64,000 bases of DNA from Caulifigura coniformis (lineage in GTDB: Bacteria > Planctomycetota > Planctomycetia > Planctomycetales > Planctomycetaceae), in the NCBI RefSeq assembly GCF_007745175.1, contig NZ_CP036271.1, positions 5,654,314 to 5,718,313 of the forward strand, given 5' to 3'. The notes below the pieces were generated by a model. It did not search any database. It was not told the origin of the DNA and saw nothing but the letters and a program-made list of their open reading frames with translations. The position numbers were made by a program, and so were the translations under genes. Positions 37,227 to 46,211 of the stretch are shown one piece after another; position 1 is the stretch's first letter, and each line of letters begins with the position of its first letter.

Positions 37227-38710
37227 CGACGCTCCTCCCGCTGCATGGCGAGCAGCACGCGATCGAGCAGTCCTTCGGTGTCCTTTGCCGAGCGGATCGG
37301 GGAGGCCGGCGGGCGGCTGGTGACCGGCGCGGTTTCGCGGGGGGCAGGTTCAGCTTTCGATTCCACTTTCGCGGCGGCGGTCGATGCGGCTCCGAAGTGG
37401 GGGCCCGCGAGCGCCTGCGGAGGATGGACGATCAGCCGCTTCTGGCCCACGGCCTCGCCATGCAGTGAGATCCGCGACGGAAGCACGACCGGCTCGTCTT
37501 CGATGGACACTCCGCCGTGGAGCAGTTCCTCGAGACGATCGACCTCTTCGACGACCGGCTCATCGAGTTCGGGGAGTGTCGACACGATCACCGGGACCGG
37601 TTCGCGCGCGGCCGCGGTTCGCAGGCGGCGTTCCGAGGTCAGCCAGAGCAGGGTGACTCCCAGGCCGAGCGTGCCGAGGGCCAGCAGGATGACAAGTCCG
37701 CGGACGTTGGACTCGCTTCCTGAGACGTCGGGCGTTTCCCAGGCCGCATTCTTCACCGCGGAGCGGCGGCCGAACGCGGGGCGGGCCGTGAATCGCCTGA
37801 ACGCGGGCCGCTCTTCCTCGTGAACCAGTTGCGGGCCGTCTTCCGGCGCCGTCGGCGACGGCGAATCTGTCAGGAGGGCGACACGGCGTTCCTCGGGCGC
37901 CGGGGCCGGTTCGACCGGCGAATCGGCGATCGTCGCGGGGGGCCGCGATTCGGGCGCGGGCGCTTCAAGGACGGGCAAAAGCGGGACTTCGGCAGCCGCG
38001 ACCGGCGGCGCCGATTCCGTCGTGGGGGCGACTTGAGGCAGTTCGGCTGCGAGCGGACGCACCGTCAGGATCGCGTGGCAGCCCAGCAGGGCCCGGCGGT
38101 CGACGAGATTTGAGCCCACCACGATGACGTCGCCATTCTTGAGAGGCCCGGACGCCGGAGCGCCGTTCACTCGCGCGGCGACAGCCGCCTCGGAGGGTTG
38201 ATTCAGCCGGAAGAACAGCGTCGCGAGCGACCGTTCCGACGGTCCCACGCGGATGACGACCGGTTCGGGGGCCAGGCCGATCGCGGCGACGTGGATGTCC
38301 TCCGTTGCCGCAGGCGGCTTCCGGCGGGTGGGAGGAACGGCGACGACGAGGACGTCTCCAGTGACGACATCCTGCGAATCTGCGGTCGAAGTGGAGATGG
38401 AAACGGGCGGGAGTCCGCCGTTATGGCGCGAGAAATAGTCTCCCAGCATGAGGCGGCTTCCCGCAGCGGCGAGAACCTCAGCGGCGGAGACCTGCCTCGT
38501 GGTTGACTCATAAACGCCAGGGCGTTCGACATCTCCGACGACCGCGATGCGGCGCGTCCGGAAGGCGCGGTGCTCTCCGAACTCGACGACAGTCGCATCC
38601 GAGCCGAGATAGCGTGGCGCTCCGCTCTGGGCGACCGCGAATGACGCGGTCGCGGCCACTGCTGTCAGGCAGCAAGCGACGATCAGAAGCCCCTGTCGCA
38701 ACACGGACAT
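37223..38710 (-). CDS. Single-pass membrane protein with two periplasmic SLBB-like domains
   Basis: 495 residues. A signal peptide (residues 1-28, MSVLRQGLLIVACCLTAVAA) is followed by two SLBB-like beta-grasp regions (about 52-127, RRIAVVGDVERPGVYES; about 138-205), a Pro/Ala linker (225-300), one membrane helix (337-357, NVRGLVILLALGTLGLG) and a 135-residue cytoplasmic tail ending in an amphipathic helix (478-495, DTEGLLDRVLLAMQREERR). SLBB domains occur in polysaccharide exporters, but the topology here is different from Wza. The overlapping downstream gene is an actin-like ATPase; the tail could recruit it. The start MSVLRQ is chosen over ATG at 38770 for the signal peptide. Confidence 0.75.
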   Translation of the reverse strand: MSVLRQGLLIVACCLTAVAATASFAVAQSGAPRYLGSDATVVEFGEHRAFRTRRIAVVGDVERPGVYESTTRQVSAAEVLAAAGSRLMLGDYFSRHNGGLPPVSISTSTADSQDVVTGDVLVVAVPPTRRKPPAATEDIHVAAIGLAPEPVVIRVGPSERSLATLFFRLNQPSEAAVAARVNGAPASGPLKNGDVIVVGSNLVDRRALLGCHAILTVRPLAAELPQVAPTTESAPPVAAAEVPLLPVLEAPAPESRPPATIADSPVEPAPAPEERRVALLTDSPSPTAPEDGPQLVHEEERPAFRRFTARPAFGRRSAVKNAAWETPDVSGSESNVRGLVILLALGTLGLGVTLLWLTSERRLRTAAAREPVPVIVSTLPELDEPVVEEVDRLEELLHGGVSIEDEPVVLPSRISLHGEAVGQKRLIVHPPQALAGPHFGAASTAAAKVESKAEPAPRETAPVTSRPPASPIRSAKDTEGLLDRVLLAMQREERR

Positions 38711-39041
38711 CGTGCGTCTTCGACCTTCCCTGACCATCGCAGCGGAAAAACCGTTCCGCGCATACGACACAGACCGCTGCCGTGCGGTCCCTGACCCAGT
38801 GTCGTTTTCGGCACGCTCGGCAAATTGGGATGAAGAAATTGGGAGCTGCGGAGCGAAACGGTGACAACGAGCGGCGAACCTGCCGAAGCCATTGAAGGAT
38901 TTCCACGAGATCCCGGAGAGGCGACGTGGAGCACCCGTCTCCGCAAAGTTGCCCCATCCGGAAAAAGCGTTCCAGATTGCCCTGTTTCACTTCAGCCGGA
39001 CGCGACGCTCATCCGAGCACGCGATTCCGAGGCAGGCGAAC
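38711..39041. other. Divergent spacer between SLBB gene and RsbW-like gene
   Basis: 331 bases. The RsbW-like frame is open back to 38892 without similarity. The promoters of the SLBB/actin-like operon and of the RsbW-like gene should be here; no clear operator or structured element was seen. Confidence 0.4.
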
Positions 39042-39656
39042 ATGTCGACAGGTTGGGTCGAAAAGGAATATCGCCGACGCGATGCCGCAGGGATCTGCGA
39101 GCATTGCCTCACGATCGGCATCGACAATTGCCCCCAGAAAGTGACCCGCGTCGTGCAGCGGCTGCTCACGGGGGCCGAACTGTTCGACTGGATGACGCCG
39201 AAGGCCCGTTTGTATGCCGGCGTGGCGCTGGAAGAGGCACTTCTCAACGCCGTGATCCACGGCAACCTCGAAGTCTCGTCGTCGCTTCGTGAAGCGGACG
39301 ACGATGCGTTCGAGCGGTTGATCGCGATTCGGCAGGCCGACCAGCGTTACAGCAGCCGGATGGTGACTGTGGACATGGAAGCGAGCCGGGAGCAGATGCT
39401 CTGGAGAATTGAAGACCAGGGACCTGGTTTCAATGTGTCCCGTCTTCCCGATCCGCGGGCGGAAGACCGGATCGGACTGCAGAGCGGCCGGGGCGTGCTG
39501 ATGATGCGCACGTTCATGGACGAGGTGTCCTACAACCGCCGCGGCAATGAAGTCACGATGATCAAGCGGCGGAAATCGGCGCCTTCGGACATCCTGGACG
39601 CGATTGCCGACGAGTTCGCGGCCGAGCCGTGCGAACTGGTGCTGGCGGGGCGCTGA
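39042..39656 (+). CDS. RsbW/SpoIIAB-type anti-sigma kinase (GHKL ATPase)
   Basis: 204 residues. The GHKL ATP site shows N box ALEEALLNAVIHGN (63-75), G1 EDQGPGFN and G2 GRGVLMMRTFMDEV, with no dimerisation/phospho-acceptor domain, as in the HATPase_c_2 anti-sigma regulators. The N-terminus carries CEHC and NCPQ cysteines (C19, C22, C30), which might bind a metal or sense redox. No sigma factor or anti-anti-sigma gene is adjacent. The start MSTGWVEKEY is preferred; the frame extends to 38892. It converges with the OmpA-like gene with a 27-base gap. Confidence 0.85.
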   Translation: MSTGWVEKEYRRRDAAGICEHCLTIGIDNCPQKVTRVVQRLLTGAELFDWMTPKARLYAGVALEEALLNAVIHGNLEVSSSLREADDDAFERLIAIRQADQRYSSRMVTVDMEASREQMLWRIEDQGPGFNVSRLPDPRAEDRIGLQSGRGVLMMRTFMDEVSYNRRGNEVTMIKRRKSAPSDILDAIADEFAAEPCELVLAGR

Positions 39657-39683
39657 AGCCGGTTGCGAGGGGCGACGTCGCGA

Positions 39684-40523
39684 TCAGCTGCGGCGACCCG
39701 GCTCGACGCCGGCGATCACTGCATCCGGGGCGAGGACGAAGATTTCGACACGGCGGTTCTGCTGCCGGGAGGCGTCGTCCTTGTTGGCAGCGGCCTGCTG
39801 GTATTTGCTGTAGCCGGCGACGCCCATGCGCGGCTCGCCGAGGCCCATTTTCGCCATCGACTTCACGACCGACGTGGCCCGGTGGGCCGAGAGATCCCAG
39901 TTGGTCGGGTGGTTGGCGCGGGTTGTCGACTTCACGACTTCCATGTCGTCGGTATGGCCGACCACCAGGACGTGGAACTGCCGGGAGTCCTCTTCGTTCA
40001 TGATGCGGACGAATTCCTGCAGGACTTTCGATCCCTTGGACTGGATCTCGTCGCTTCCCGAGGCAAACAGCAGATCACCGTTGAAGCGACTGACGCCGGT
40101 CGTCGGGTCGAATTCGAACTCAGGATACTTGCGGGCCAGTTCCTCAAACTTGCGATTGGCGGAACTGTTGAGCGGATTGTTCGAGGGGGTCAGCCCGGTC
40201 AGCATGTTCTTGTACTGATCCTGGATCTGCGACCGCTCATTCGACAGGTTGGCGATCCGCTCGTTGGCCGTGTCGAGGTTGCCCTGGAGCTGGTTGGCGA
40301 GCTGCTCGTACTTCTGCTTTTCCGCTGCGAGCTGGGCGGCGGAGGAGTGTGCCTGCGAAAGCTGTCCGCCGAGCTGCTGGCACTGCTGGTACATCTGCAT
40401 GGTGCGCAGCTTCGCCTGCCGCAGTTCGCGACGCCGGCCACAGCAGCCGGATGTCACGGCGCAGGAGGCGGCTGCGAGCAGAAGCAGCAGGGGACGCTTG
40501 AATCGATGGGTTTGCGACAACAT
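39684..40523 (-). CDS. OmpA-family peptidoglycan-binding lipoprotein
   Basis: 279 residues. A lipoprotein-type leader (LLLLLAAASC or TSGC as lipid-modified cysteine, C21 or C27) is followed by a coiled coil (about 35-110; LAAEKQKYEQLANQLQG) and a C-terminal OmpA/MotB domain (145-270) with the VVGHTDDMEVV and LSAHRATSVVKSM motifs that bind diaminopimelate. It would tether the envelope to peptidoglycan. It lies beside the RsbW-like gene and the SLBB/actin-like pair, fitting an envelope theme. Confidence 0.9.
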   Translation of the reverse strand: MLSQTHRFKRPLLLLLAAASCAVTSGCCGRRRELRQAKLRTMQMYQQCQQLGGQLSQAHSSAAQLAAEKQKYEQLANQLQGNLDTANERIANLSNERSQIQDQYKNMLTGLTPSNNPLNSSANRKFEELARKYPEFEFDPTTGVSRFNGDLLFASGSDEIQSKGSKVLQEFVRIMNEEDSRQFHVLVVGHTDDMEVVKSTTRANHPTNWDLSAHRATSVVKSMAKMGLGEPRMGVAGYSKYQQAAANKDDASRQQNRRVEIFVLAPDAVIAGVEPGRRS

Positions 40524-40841
40524 GGCGGAACTCCGCGTCGTGCCGAATCGGTTCGCCCGCCGGGAGGCGAATGAACCGGTGGATGTATTCTGAATCTCAA
40601 GACGCCCACCCAGACGGCAGCTCCCGGGTGGAGGTTGGGGCGGGCTTATACCGGGGTGATTTCCCAGGACCTAACAATTCCGGCGAGATTCCCTAAAGAC
40701 CGGCAGGACTTGCCGCGAGAGCCCGTTCTCGGGAGGGCGGAAACGGTCGGCCCGGCCTTTGCGAGAAGTTCCCTCAAGCCGGAATTCGGCGCTTTCGCGC
40801 CGGTTTGGCGTGTCGACAGGTTTCCCAGATTTCCACGTCCA
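40524..40841. other. Spacer upstream of the OmpA-like gene
   Basis: 318 bases between the OmpA-like start and the stop of the PEP-hydrolase-like gene, both leftward. No gene is supported. It should hold the OmpA-like promoter; a locally AT-richer stretch (CCTAACAATTCC near 40670) is the likeliest place. Confidence 0.35.
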
Positions 40842-41699
40842 CTAAGCCCGCGCTGGCTTGCCCGATTGCGGCCGACTGATCTGGAGATCGACGAAGCGTT
40901 TCACCTGCCCGGTGATGCCGACTTCCGTCGGCAGGCGTTCCATCGAGCTCGCGCCGTAGAACCCTTCGATGGCGCAGCGCTCGAGGACGTAGCGGGCGTC
41001 TTCCGGCTCGGCGATCGGCCCGCCATGGCACAGGACGATGACATCGGACCGCACGGATTTGGCAGCCTGGGCAATCTCGGAAACGGCAGCCACCGATTCG
41101 TCCATCCCGCGGGCGGTCTGAGCGCCGATCGTCCCGGAGGTGGTCAGCCCCATGTGGGCGACGATGATGTCGGCTCCGGCCTGGGTCAGCAGGCGAGCCT
41201 GTTCGGGATCGAAGGCGTAAGGGGTCGTCAGCATGTCGAGCTGGTGGGCTGCGGCGATGCAGTCGATTTCCAGCTGGAAGCCCATCCCGGTTTCTTCCAG
41301 GTTGGCCCTGAACGTCCCGTCAATCAGCCCGACCGTGGGGAAGTTCTGGATGCCGGCGAAGCCGAGGGCCTTGAGCTCCTTCAGGAAGTGGTCGCGTATC
41401 AGGAAGGGATCGGTTCCGCAGACACCTGCCAGGACGGGCGTTTTCCGGACGGCCATGAGCACCTCCGGGGCCATCTCTTTCACGATCTGGTTGGCGTTTC
41501 CGTAGGGCATCAGCCCGGCGAGCGAGCCGCGCCCGGCCATGCGGTAGCGGCCCGAGTTGTAGATCACGATCAGATCGATTCCGGCCGCCTCTTCGCACTT
41601 CGCGCTGATGCCCGTCCCCGCGCCGCCGCCGATGATCGGCCGGCCGGCAGCGATTTTCTGACGCAGGCGGGAGAGAATCGACTGGCGGGGTTCGCTCAT
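40842..41699 (-). CDS. Phosphoenolpyruvate-hydrolase-like TIM-barrel protein (Tm-1 C-terminal half)
   Basis: 285 residues. TIM-barrel of the PEP_hydrolase family (PF09370 type): [34 protein letters not shown] split across the first strands, a GMGFQLEID strip, [17 protein letters not shown] and [14 protein letters not shown]. Function is unproven. It starts 38 bases after the stop of the Tm-1-like gene, on the same strand. In the tomato Tm-1 protein these two modules are fused, so the products likely act as one complex. Confidence 0.85.
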   Translation of the reverse strand: MSEPRQSILSRLRQKIAAGRPIIGGGAGTGISAKCEEAAGIDLIVIYNSGRYRMAGRGSLAGLMPYGNANQIVKEMAPEVLMAVRKTPVLAGVCGTDPFLIRDHFLKELKALGFAGIQNFPTVGLIDGTFRANLEETGMGFQLEIDCIAAAHQLDMLTTPYAFDPEQARLLTQAGADIIVAHMGLTTSGTIGAQTARGMDESVAAVSEIAQAAKSVRSDVIVLCHGGPIAEPEDARYVLERCAIEGFYGASSMERLPTEVGITGQVKRFVDLQISRPQSGKPARA

Positions 41700-41737
41700 G
41701 GCTCGTTGGGGAGGAGTTTCAGGAAGGGGCGTTGGAA

Positions 41738-42952
41738 TCAGCGGTTCCAGAGTCGGCCAAACTCGCGGACGAGCGCGGCGGCGAACTCGGGATCATTGAT
41801 GTGGTTTGGATGACGCTGAACGGTGACCTGCTTGAGTCCGCGGACCTCCGACTCGAATTCGTCGAAGAGCGCGATATCGGCTTCGGGATCATGGAAAGGT
41901 TGCCCGGCAGCATCGAGAGCGGAGACCCCATTTTCCGGGATGAGCACCACGACCGGGGCCGTGGCGTGCCGCAGTTTGCCGGCGATCCAGCGGGCGAACT
42001 CACGATTCTCCTGCGGCGTCGTCCGCATCAAAGTGACCTGCGGGTTGTGGCGATGGAACAGCCGGTCGCCGAACTTTGAAGGAACGGATTCGGGCGCTCC
42101 GAAGTTGACCATGTCGAGTGCCCCGAGGCTCATGACATATGGAATGCCTGCTTTGAGAATGGCTTCGAAGCGATGCGGGCCGGCCGCAAAGACCCCGCCC
42201 ACCACTTCGTCGGCGACCTCCGTCGTGGTGATGTCGAGAACGGCCTTGATGAGTCCCGACTCGACCAGCTTCTCCATCGCGCGGCCGCCCGTCCCGGTCG
42301 CGTGAAAGACCAGGCAATCGAATCCCTGTAGTTCGAGCGCCTCGCGGACCGCCGTGACGCAGGTCGTCGTGACGCCGAACATCGTCATGCCGACGATCGG
42401 CTTGAGTTCAATCGGCTGCGTTTCATGGGCGACCATTCCGGCCATCGCGTGGGCCGCATTGGCGAGAACCCGGGAGGAAACGGCATTGATGCCGGCCACA
42501 TCGACGACGGAGGGCATCATGCAGATGTCGCCACAGTCGACGTACGGGGCGGTGTTGCCGCTGGCGACCGTCGAGACCATGAGCTTGGGGAACCCGACGG
42601 GAAGCGAACGCATCGCGCGCGTGATCAACGCCGTCCCGCCGCTCCCTCCGATTCCCATGACGCCCTGCACGCGGCCGGCCTGGTATTCGCCTGTCAGGAA
42701 ACGATCGAGCGCTTCGCTCATGGCTTCCACGGCAGCGCCGCGATCGGTCTGGCTCAAGACAAAAGACGCACCGCGGGGATGGCATCCGGCGACTGTTTCC
42801 CGGGCGATCGTGGGGCTTGCGGTGGGAGGCCCCTGCGTGCCGACATCCACGATCGTCACGCCCGCGCCTGCCTGTTCGACCTGGCGGGCGACGAACGCGA
42901 TTTCCTGCCCCTTTGTGTCCATCGTGGCGATGGCATAGACACTCGGTCGCAT
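41738..42952 (-). CDS. Tm-1-like ATP-binding protein (UPF0261)
   Basis: 404 residues from [15 protein letters not shown], the invariant start of the family. Further motifs are [46 protein letters not shown] and the C-terminal FARWIAGKL. The plant homologue Tm-1 binds ATP and blocks tobamovirus replication through this domain; the bacterial role is unknown. It is upstream of and probably cotranscribed with the PEP-hydrolase-like gene. An upstream start at 42997 adds 15 residues without similarity. Confidence 0.9.
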   Translation of the reverse strand: MRPSVYAIATMDTKGQEIAFVARQVEQAGAGVTIVDVGTQGPPTASPTIARETVAGCHPRGASFVLSQTDRGAAVEAMSEALDRFLTGEYQAGRVQGVMGIGGSGGTALITRAMRSLPVGFPKLMVSTVASGNTAPYVDCGDICMMPSVVDVAGINAVSSRVLANAAHAMAGMVAHETQPIELKPIVGMTMFGVTTTCVTAVREALELQGFDCLVFHATGTGGRAMEKLVESGLIKAVLDITTTEVADEVVGGVFAAGPHRFEAILKAGIPYVMSLGALDMVNFGAPESVPSKFGDRLFHRHNPQVTLMRTTPQENREFARWIAGKLRHATAPVVVLIPENGVSALDAAGQPFHDPEADIALFDEFESEVRGLKQVTVQRHPNHINDPEFAAALVREFGRLWNR

Positions 42953-43165
42953 CAGAATCACCGGGCGCGAGGTGACGGACAGTCGAACCGGGGCCATCGT
43001 AGCCGGTTTTGATGAGGAATGAATTGAGCCTGAAATGCGAGGCCGTCATTCGCGATTCGCGGGGCAAGCCCGCCAGACCCCGGCCGCGGGGGACCGTTGC
43101 GGATCAATGCCGTCGCTGGTAAGTGAGTGACTTCGAACGTCCATTCTTCAAAGGAATCGAAGCAG

Positions 43166-43945
43166 ATGCCGCAGGAACGTGTCCTCGTGACGGGCGCATC
43201 ATCCGGAATCGGCCGGGAACTCGCTTTGCAGTTTGCCGAGAACCGGAACAACCTGGTGCTCGTCGCCAGAAGCCGGGACAAGCTGGAGGCGCTGGAGTTC
43301 GAAGTGCGGACGAAATACGGCGTCACCGCCGAGATCATCTGCGCCGATCTCTCTCAGGAAGGCCAGGTGCGAGGCGTTTTCGAGGAAACCGAACGCCGCG
43401 GCCTGCAGGTGGACATCCTGGTGAACAACGCGGGCTTCGGCGATATGGCCCATTTCTGGGACGTTCCGGCCGAGCGTTACCTGCAGACGATCGCCGTGAA
43501 CGTCGGGGCGCTCACGCAACTGACGCGGCTTTATCTGCCGGGAATGATGCAGCGGAAGAAGGGCCGGATTCTGAACGTTGCTTCGACGGCGTCGTTCCAG
43601 CCGGGGCCGAATGTGGCCGTCTATTTCGCGACGAAGGCCTATGTGCTGTCGCTGAGCGAAGCGCTTTCGATCGAACTTCGGGGAACGGGGGTGACGGTGA
43701 CCTGTCTTGCCCCGGGGCCGACGCTGACCGGGTTCGGCGATCAGGCCCACATGCAGCATACGCCCCTGTTCCGCTTTGCGATCATGGAGGCCGAGCCGGT
43801 GGCGAAGCTGGGCTACAACGCGACGATGAAGGGGAAGCCGCTGGTCATTCCGGGGTTCATCAACAAGACGCTCGCCTTTTCGTCACGGCTGTGGCCGCGG
43901 CAGTGGATCGCCTGGACGACGGGCAAGCTGCATCCGCTGAAATAA
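43166..43945 (+). CDS. Short-chain dehydrogenase/reductase
   Basis: 259 residues, classical SDR. Cofactor loop TGASSGIG (9-16), NNAG (87-90), catalytic Ser140 region, Tyr153 and Lys157 (YFATK). An Arg in VARSRDKL after beta-2 favours NADP(H). The C-terminal part (KPLVIPGFINK) resembles SDRs acting on acyl or ketone substrates. The ATG MPQERVLVTG is preferred, with AGGAA upstream, over a GTG at 43127. The substrate is unknown. It converges with the nucleoside phosphorylase gene. Confidence 0.88.
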   Translation: MPQERVLVTGASSGIGRELALQFAENRNNLVLVARSRDKLEALEFEVRTKYGVTAEIICADLSQEGQVRGVFEETERRGLQVDILVNNAGFGDMAHFWDVPAERYLQTIAVNVGALTQLTRLYLPGMMQRKKGRILNVASTASFQPGPNVAVYFATKAYVLSLSEALSIELRGTGVTVTCLAPGPTLTGFGDQAHMQHTPLFRFAIMEAEPVAKLGYNATMKGKPLVIPGFINKTLAFSSRLWPRQWIAWTTGKLHPLK

Positions 43946-43955
43946 GGCCCGCGCG

Positions 43956-44792
43956 CTACGCCTTCGTGGCCGCTTCGTACTTGAGCAGACCGGTGACGAG
44001 TGCCGTCAAACGGGGCTCGGCCGCGTTGGCGACGGCGATGATTTCCGCGACGTCCACCGGGCGGAGGCAGTCCGGCAGGCAGATATCGGTGACGATCGAC
44101 AGCCCGATCGTCCGCAGGCCGGCGTGAACGGCCGTGATGACTTCGGGAACCGTCGACATGCCGACGGCGTCCGCTCCGATGTTCCTGAGGAAGCGGTACT
44201 CCGCACGGGTCTCGAGGTTCGGCCCCGAGACTGCGACGAAGACCCCCTTGTGGCACGGGAAGTTTTGCTGACGCGCAATCTCCAGAGCGACGTCGCCGAG
44301 GCGGCGGTCGTACGGAGCGCACATATCGGGGAAACGGGGCCCGAGCCGGTCGTCGTTGATGCCGATCAGCGGATTCGCGCCCATCAGGTTGATGTGATCG
44401 TCGATGACCATGATGTCGCCGGTTGAGTAGAACGGATTGAGTCCACCCACGGCATTGGAGACGACCAGGAGCTCCGCTCCGAGCGCCTTGAAGACCCGCA
44501 CCGGCAGCGTGATCGCCGAGAGCGGATAGCCCTCGTACATGTGGAAGCGCCCCTGCATGACCACGACCGGCAGGCCTTCCAGCGTTCCGCAGACGAGTCG
44601 GCCAGCATGGCTGGCGACGGAACTCTTCAGGAAATGCGGAATCGTGTCGTAGTCGAGCGACGCCTCAACCTGGATCCGGTCGACAAGCCCCCCCAGGCCG
44701 GTCCCCAGAATGATCCCTGCGTGAGGCTTCCTGTTCCAGGCCTTACGAATGGCGGCCGTGGCTTCAGCGATCTGGTCGTAGAGGTGGAGCAT
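43956..44792 (-). CDS. Purine nucleoside phosphorylase (trimeric PNP family)
   Basis: 278 residues. Phosphate loop GTGLGGL (30-36), SSVASHAGRLVCG, QGRFHMYEGY, NAVGGLN, GPNLETRAE and GADAVGMSTVPE are the PNP-I family signatures. It phosphorolyses purine nucleosides to base and ribose 1-phosphate in salvage. The base-specificity position, Asn in guanosine/inosine enzymes, reads TD (SIVTDICLP); an Asn-to-Asp change at that site is known to let human PNP accept adenosine, so specificity may be broader. It starts 43 bases after gcvT on the same strand. Confidence 0.92.
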   Translation of the reverse strand: MLHLYDQIAEATAAIRKAWNRKPHAGIILGTGLGGLVDRIQVEASLDYDTIPHFLKSSVASHAGRLVCGTLEGLPVVVMQGRFHMYEGYPLSAITLPVRVFKALGAELLVVSNAVGGLNPFYSTGDIMVIDDHINLMGANPLIGINDDRLGPRFPDMCAPYDRRLGDVALEIARQQNFPCHKGVFVAVSGPNLETRAEYRFLRNIGADAVGMSTVPEVITAVHAGLRTIGLSIVTDICLPDCLRPVDVAEIIAVANAAEPRLTALVTGLLKYEAATKA

Positions 44793-44835
44793 GAGACGTG
44801 AACGAGGTTGTGGCGTTTCCGGGTGACTCTCGAGA

Positions 44836-45945
44836 TCAGCGCGCTGCGCGGGGGCGCTTGTAGAACGGAAGCGGGACGACCGTTGCGCGTTCCAGCTTGC
44901 CGCGAAGGTCGACTTCCAGTGGCGTCCCGATCGCCGAGTGCGCCTTCGAGACGCAGGCCATTGCGATCGTCTTCTGCAGCGTCGGCGAGAATGTTCCGGA
45001 GGTCACTTCGCCGACAACATCGCTGCCGACTTTGACGGGCGTGTGTTCGCGGGCGATGCGCCGGCCTTCCAGGGCCAGTCCGACTCGCGTGCGGTCGAGC
45101 GGAGAGGCCGCGATCTCGGCCAACCTCTGCTGACCAATGAACGGCTTCGTCAGTTTGACGGCGAACTGCAGGCCGGCCGTCAGTGGATCGATCTGCTCGG
45201 ACAGCTCATGGCCGTACAGCGGCATGGCGGCCTCGAGGCGGAGCGTGTCGCGGCATCCCAGTCCGCAGGGAAGGATTCCCAATGGCTGGCCCCTCGACAT
45301 CAGATCGTTCCAGACGGCCTGTGCCGTCTCGACAGGGAGCATCAGTTCGACGCCGTCCTCTCCGGTGTAACCCGTCCGGCTGACGATCGCCGGTCCATGC
45401 GGCGTCTGGCCCTTCCAGCAGGTGTAGTATTTGTGGGGCGCCGGATCTGGGGTTCCGTAGGAGGCCATGAGCTCGCACGCCTTCGGCCCCTGCAGCGCGA
45501 TCATTGCCCACGGGCCCGTGCGGTCGATGACGGCGACGTCGAAACCGGCCTTCTGCGATTCGATCCACTGCAGGATTTTCAGGCGGTTCGATGCGTTGAC
45601 GACCAGCAGGTGCGTTGGATCGCCAGCCAGGGATTGCTCGACGCGGTAGACGAGGACGTCATCCAGGATTCCGCCGTCTTCACGACAGACGAGCGAATAC
45701 CGGACCTGTCCCGGCTGGAGCGTCGAGACTTCGTTCGTGAGCAGGTGGTCGAGGAACCTCACGGCATCGGGGCCCTGAAACTCGAGGCGCCCCATGTGTG
45801 AAATATCAAACAGCCCGACGCGCTCGCGGACGGCCGTATGCTCTTCGACGATGCTCGAATACTGCACGGGCATCGACCAGCCGGCGAAGTCGACCATTCG
45901 GCCGTTGTGAGCCTGGTGCCAGTCGTGCAAAACAGTCCGTTCCAT
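44836..45945 (-). CDS. gcvT: Aminomethyltransferase, glycine cleavage T protein
   Basis: 369 residues, normal for GcvT. It transfers the methylene group from the lipoyl-bound aminomethyl of H protein to tetrahydrofolate. Signatures: HGRMVDFAGWSMPVQY-type start (NGRMVDFAGWSMPVQYSS), SHMGRLEFQG, RTGYTGEDGVEL, GLGCRDTLRLEA MPLYGHEL and the C-terminal GTFSPTL. No gcvH or gcvP is adjacent. I looked for a glycine riboswitch upstream and did not see one. Confidence 0.96.
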   Translation of the reverse strand: MERTVLHDWHQAHNGRMVDFAGWSMPVQYSSIVEEHTAVRERVGLFDISHMGRLEFQGPDAVRFLDHLLTNEVSTLQPGQVRYSLVCREDGGILDDVLVYRVEQSLAGDPTHLLVVNASNRLKILQWIESQKAGFDVAVIDRTGPWAMIALQGPKACELMASYGTPDPAPHKYYTCWKGQTPHGPAIVSRTGYTGEDGVELMLPVETAQAVWNDLMSRGQPLGILPCGLGCRDTLRLEAAMPLYGHELSEQIDPLTAGLQFAVKLTKPFIGQQRLAEIAASPLDRTRVGLALEGRRIAREHTPVKVGSDVVGEVTSGTFSPTLQKTIAMACVSKAHSAIGTPLEVDLRGKLERATVVPLPFYKRPRAAR

Positions 45946-46211
45946 GTCGTCTCATATCCGCAGGAAAAACGGTCGAATCGTGGCCGAAGCGTGTGAGCGC
46001 GGCGTTCACGCAGGCCTCCGGGGTTGTAGTGGATGCAGCGCGTGATTGTCTTGTAAGAAACGTTCCGTCGTGGCGACGGCGTGTGGCATTTTGTCAACAC
46101 GCCAGGCGGGCGCGGGCGGGGAGGGGCGACCGATGGCAAGCTGCAACGGCTCACCGGCGATAGACTTCCGAGCTTGAGCCAAATCCCGAAAGTGCCCGCT
46201 TGCCATCGGGT

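Noticed and set aside
45946-46211. Glycine riboswitch upstream of gcvT
   Set aside because: No match to the conserved glycine aptamer core was seen.
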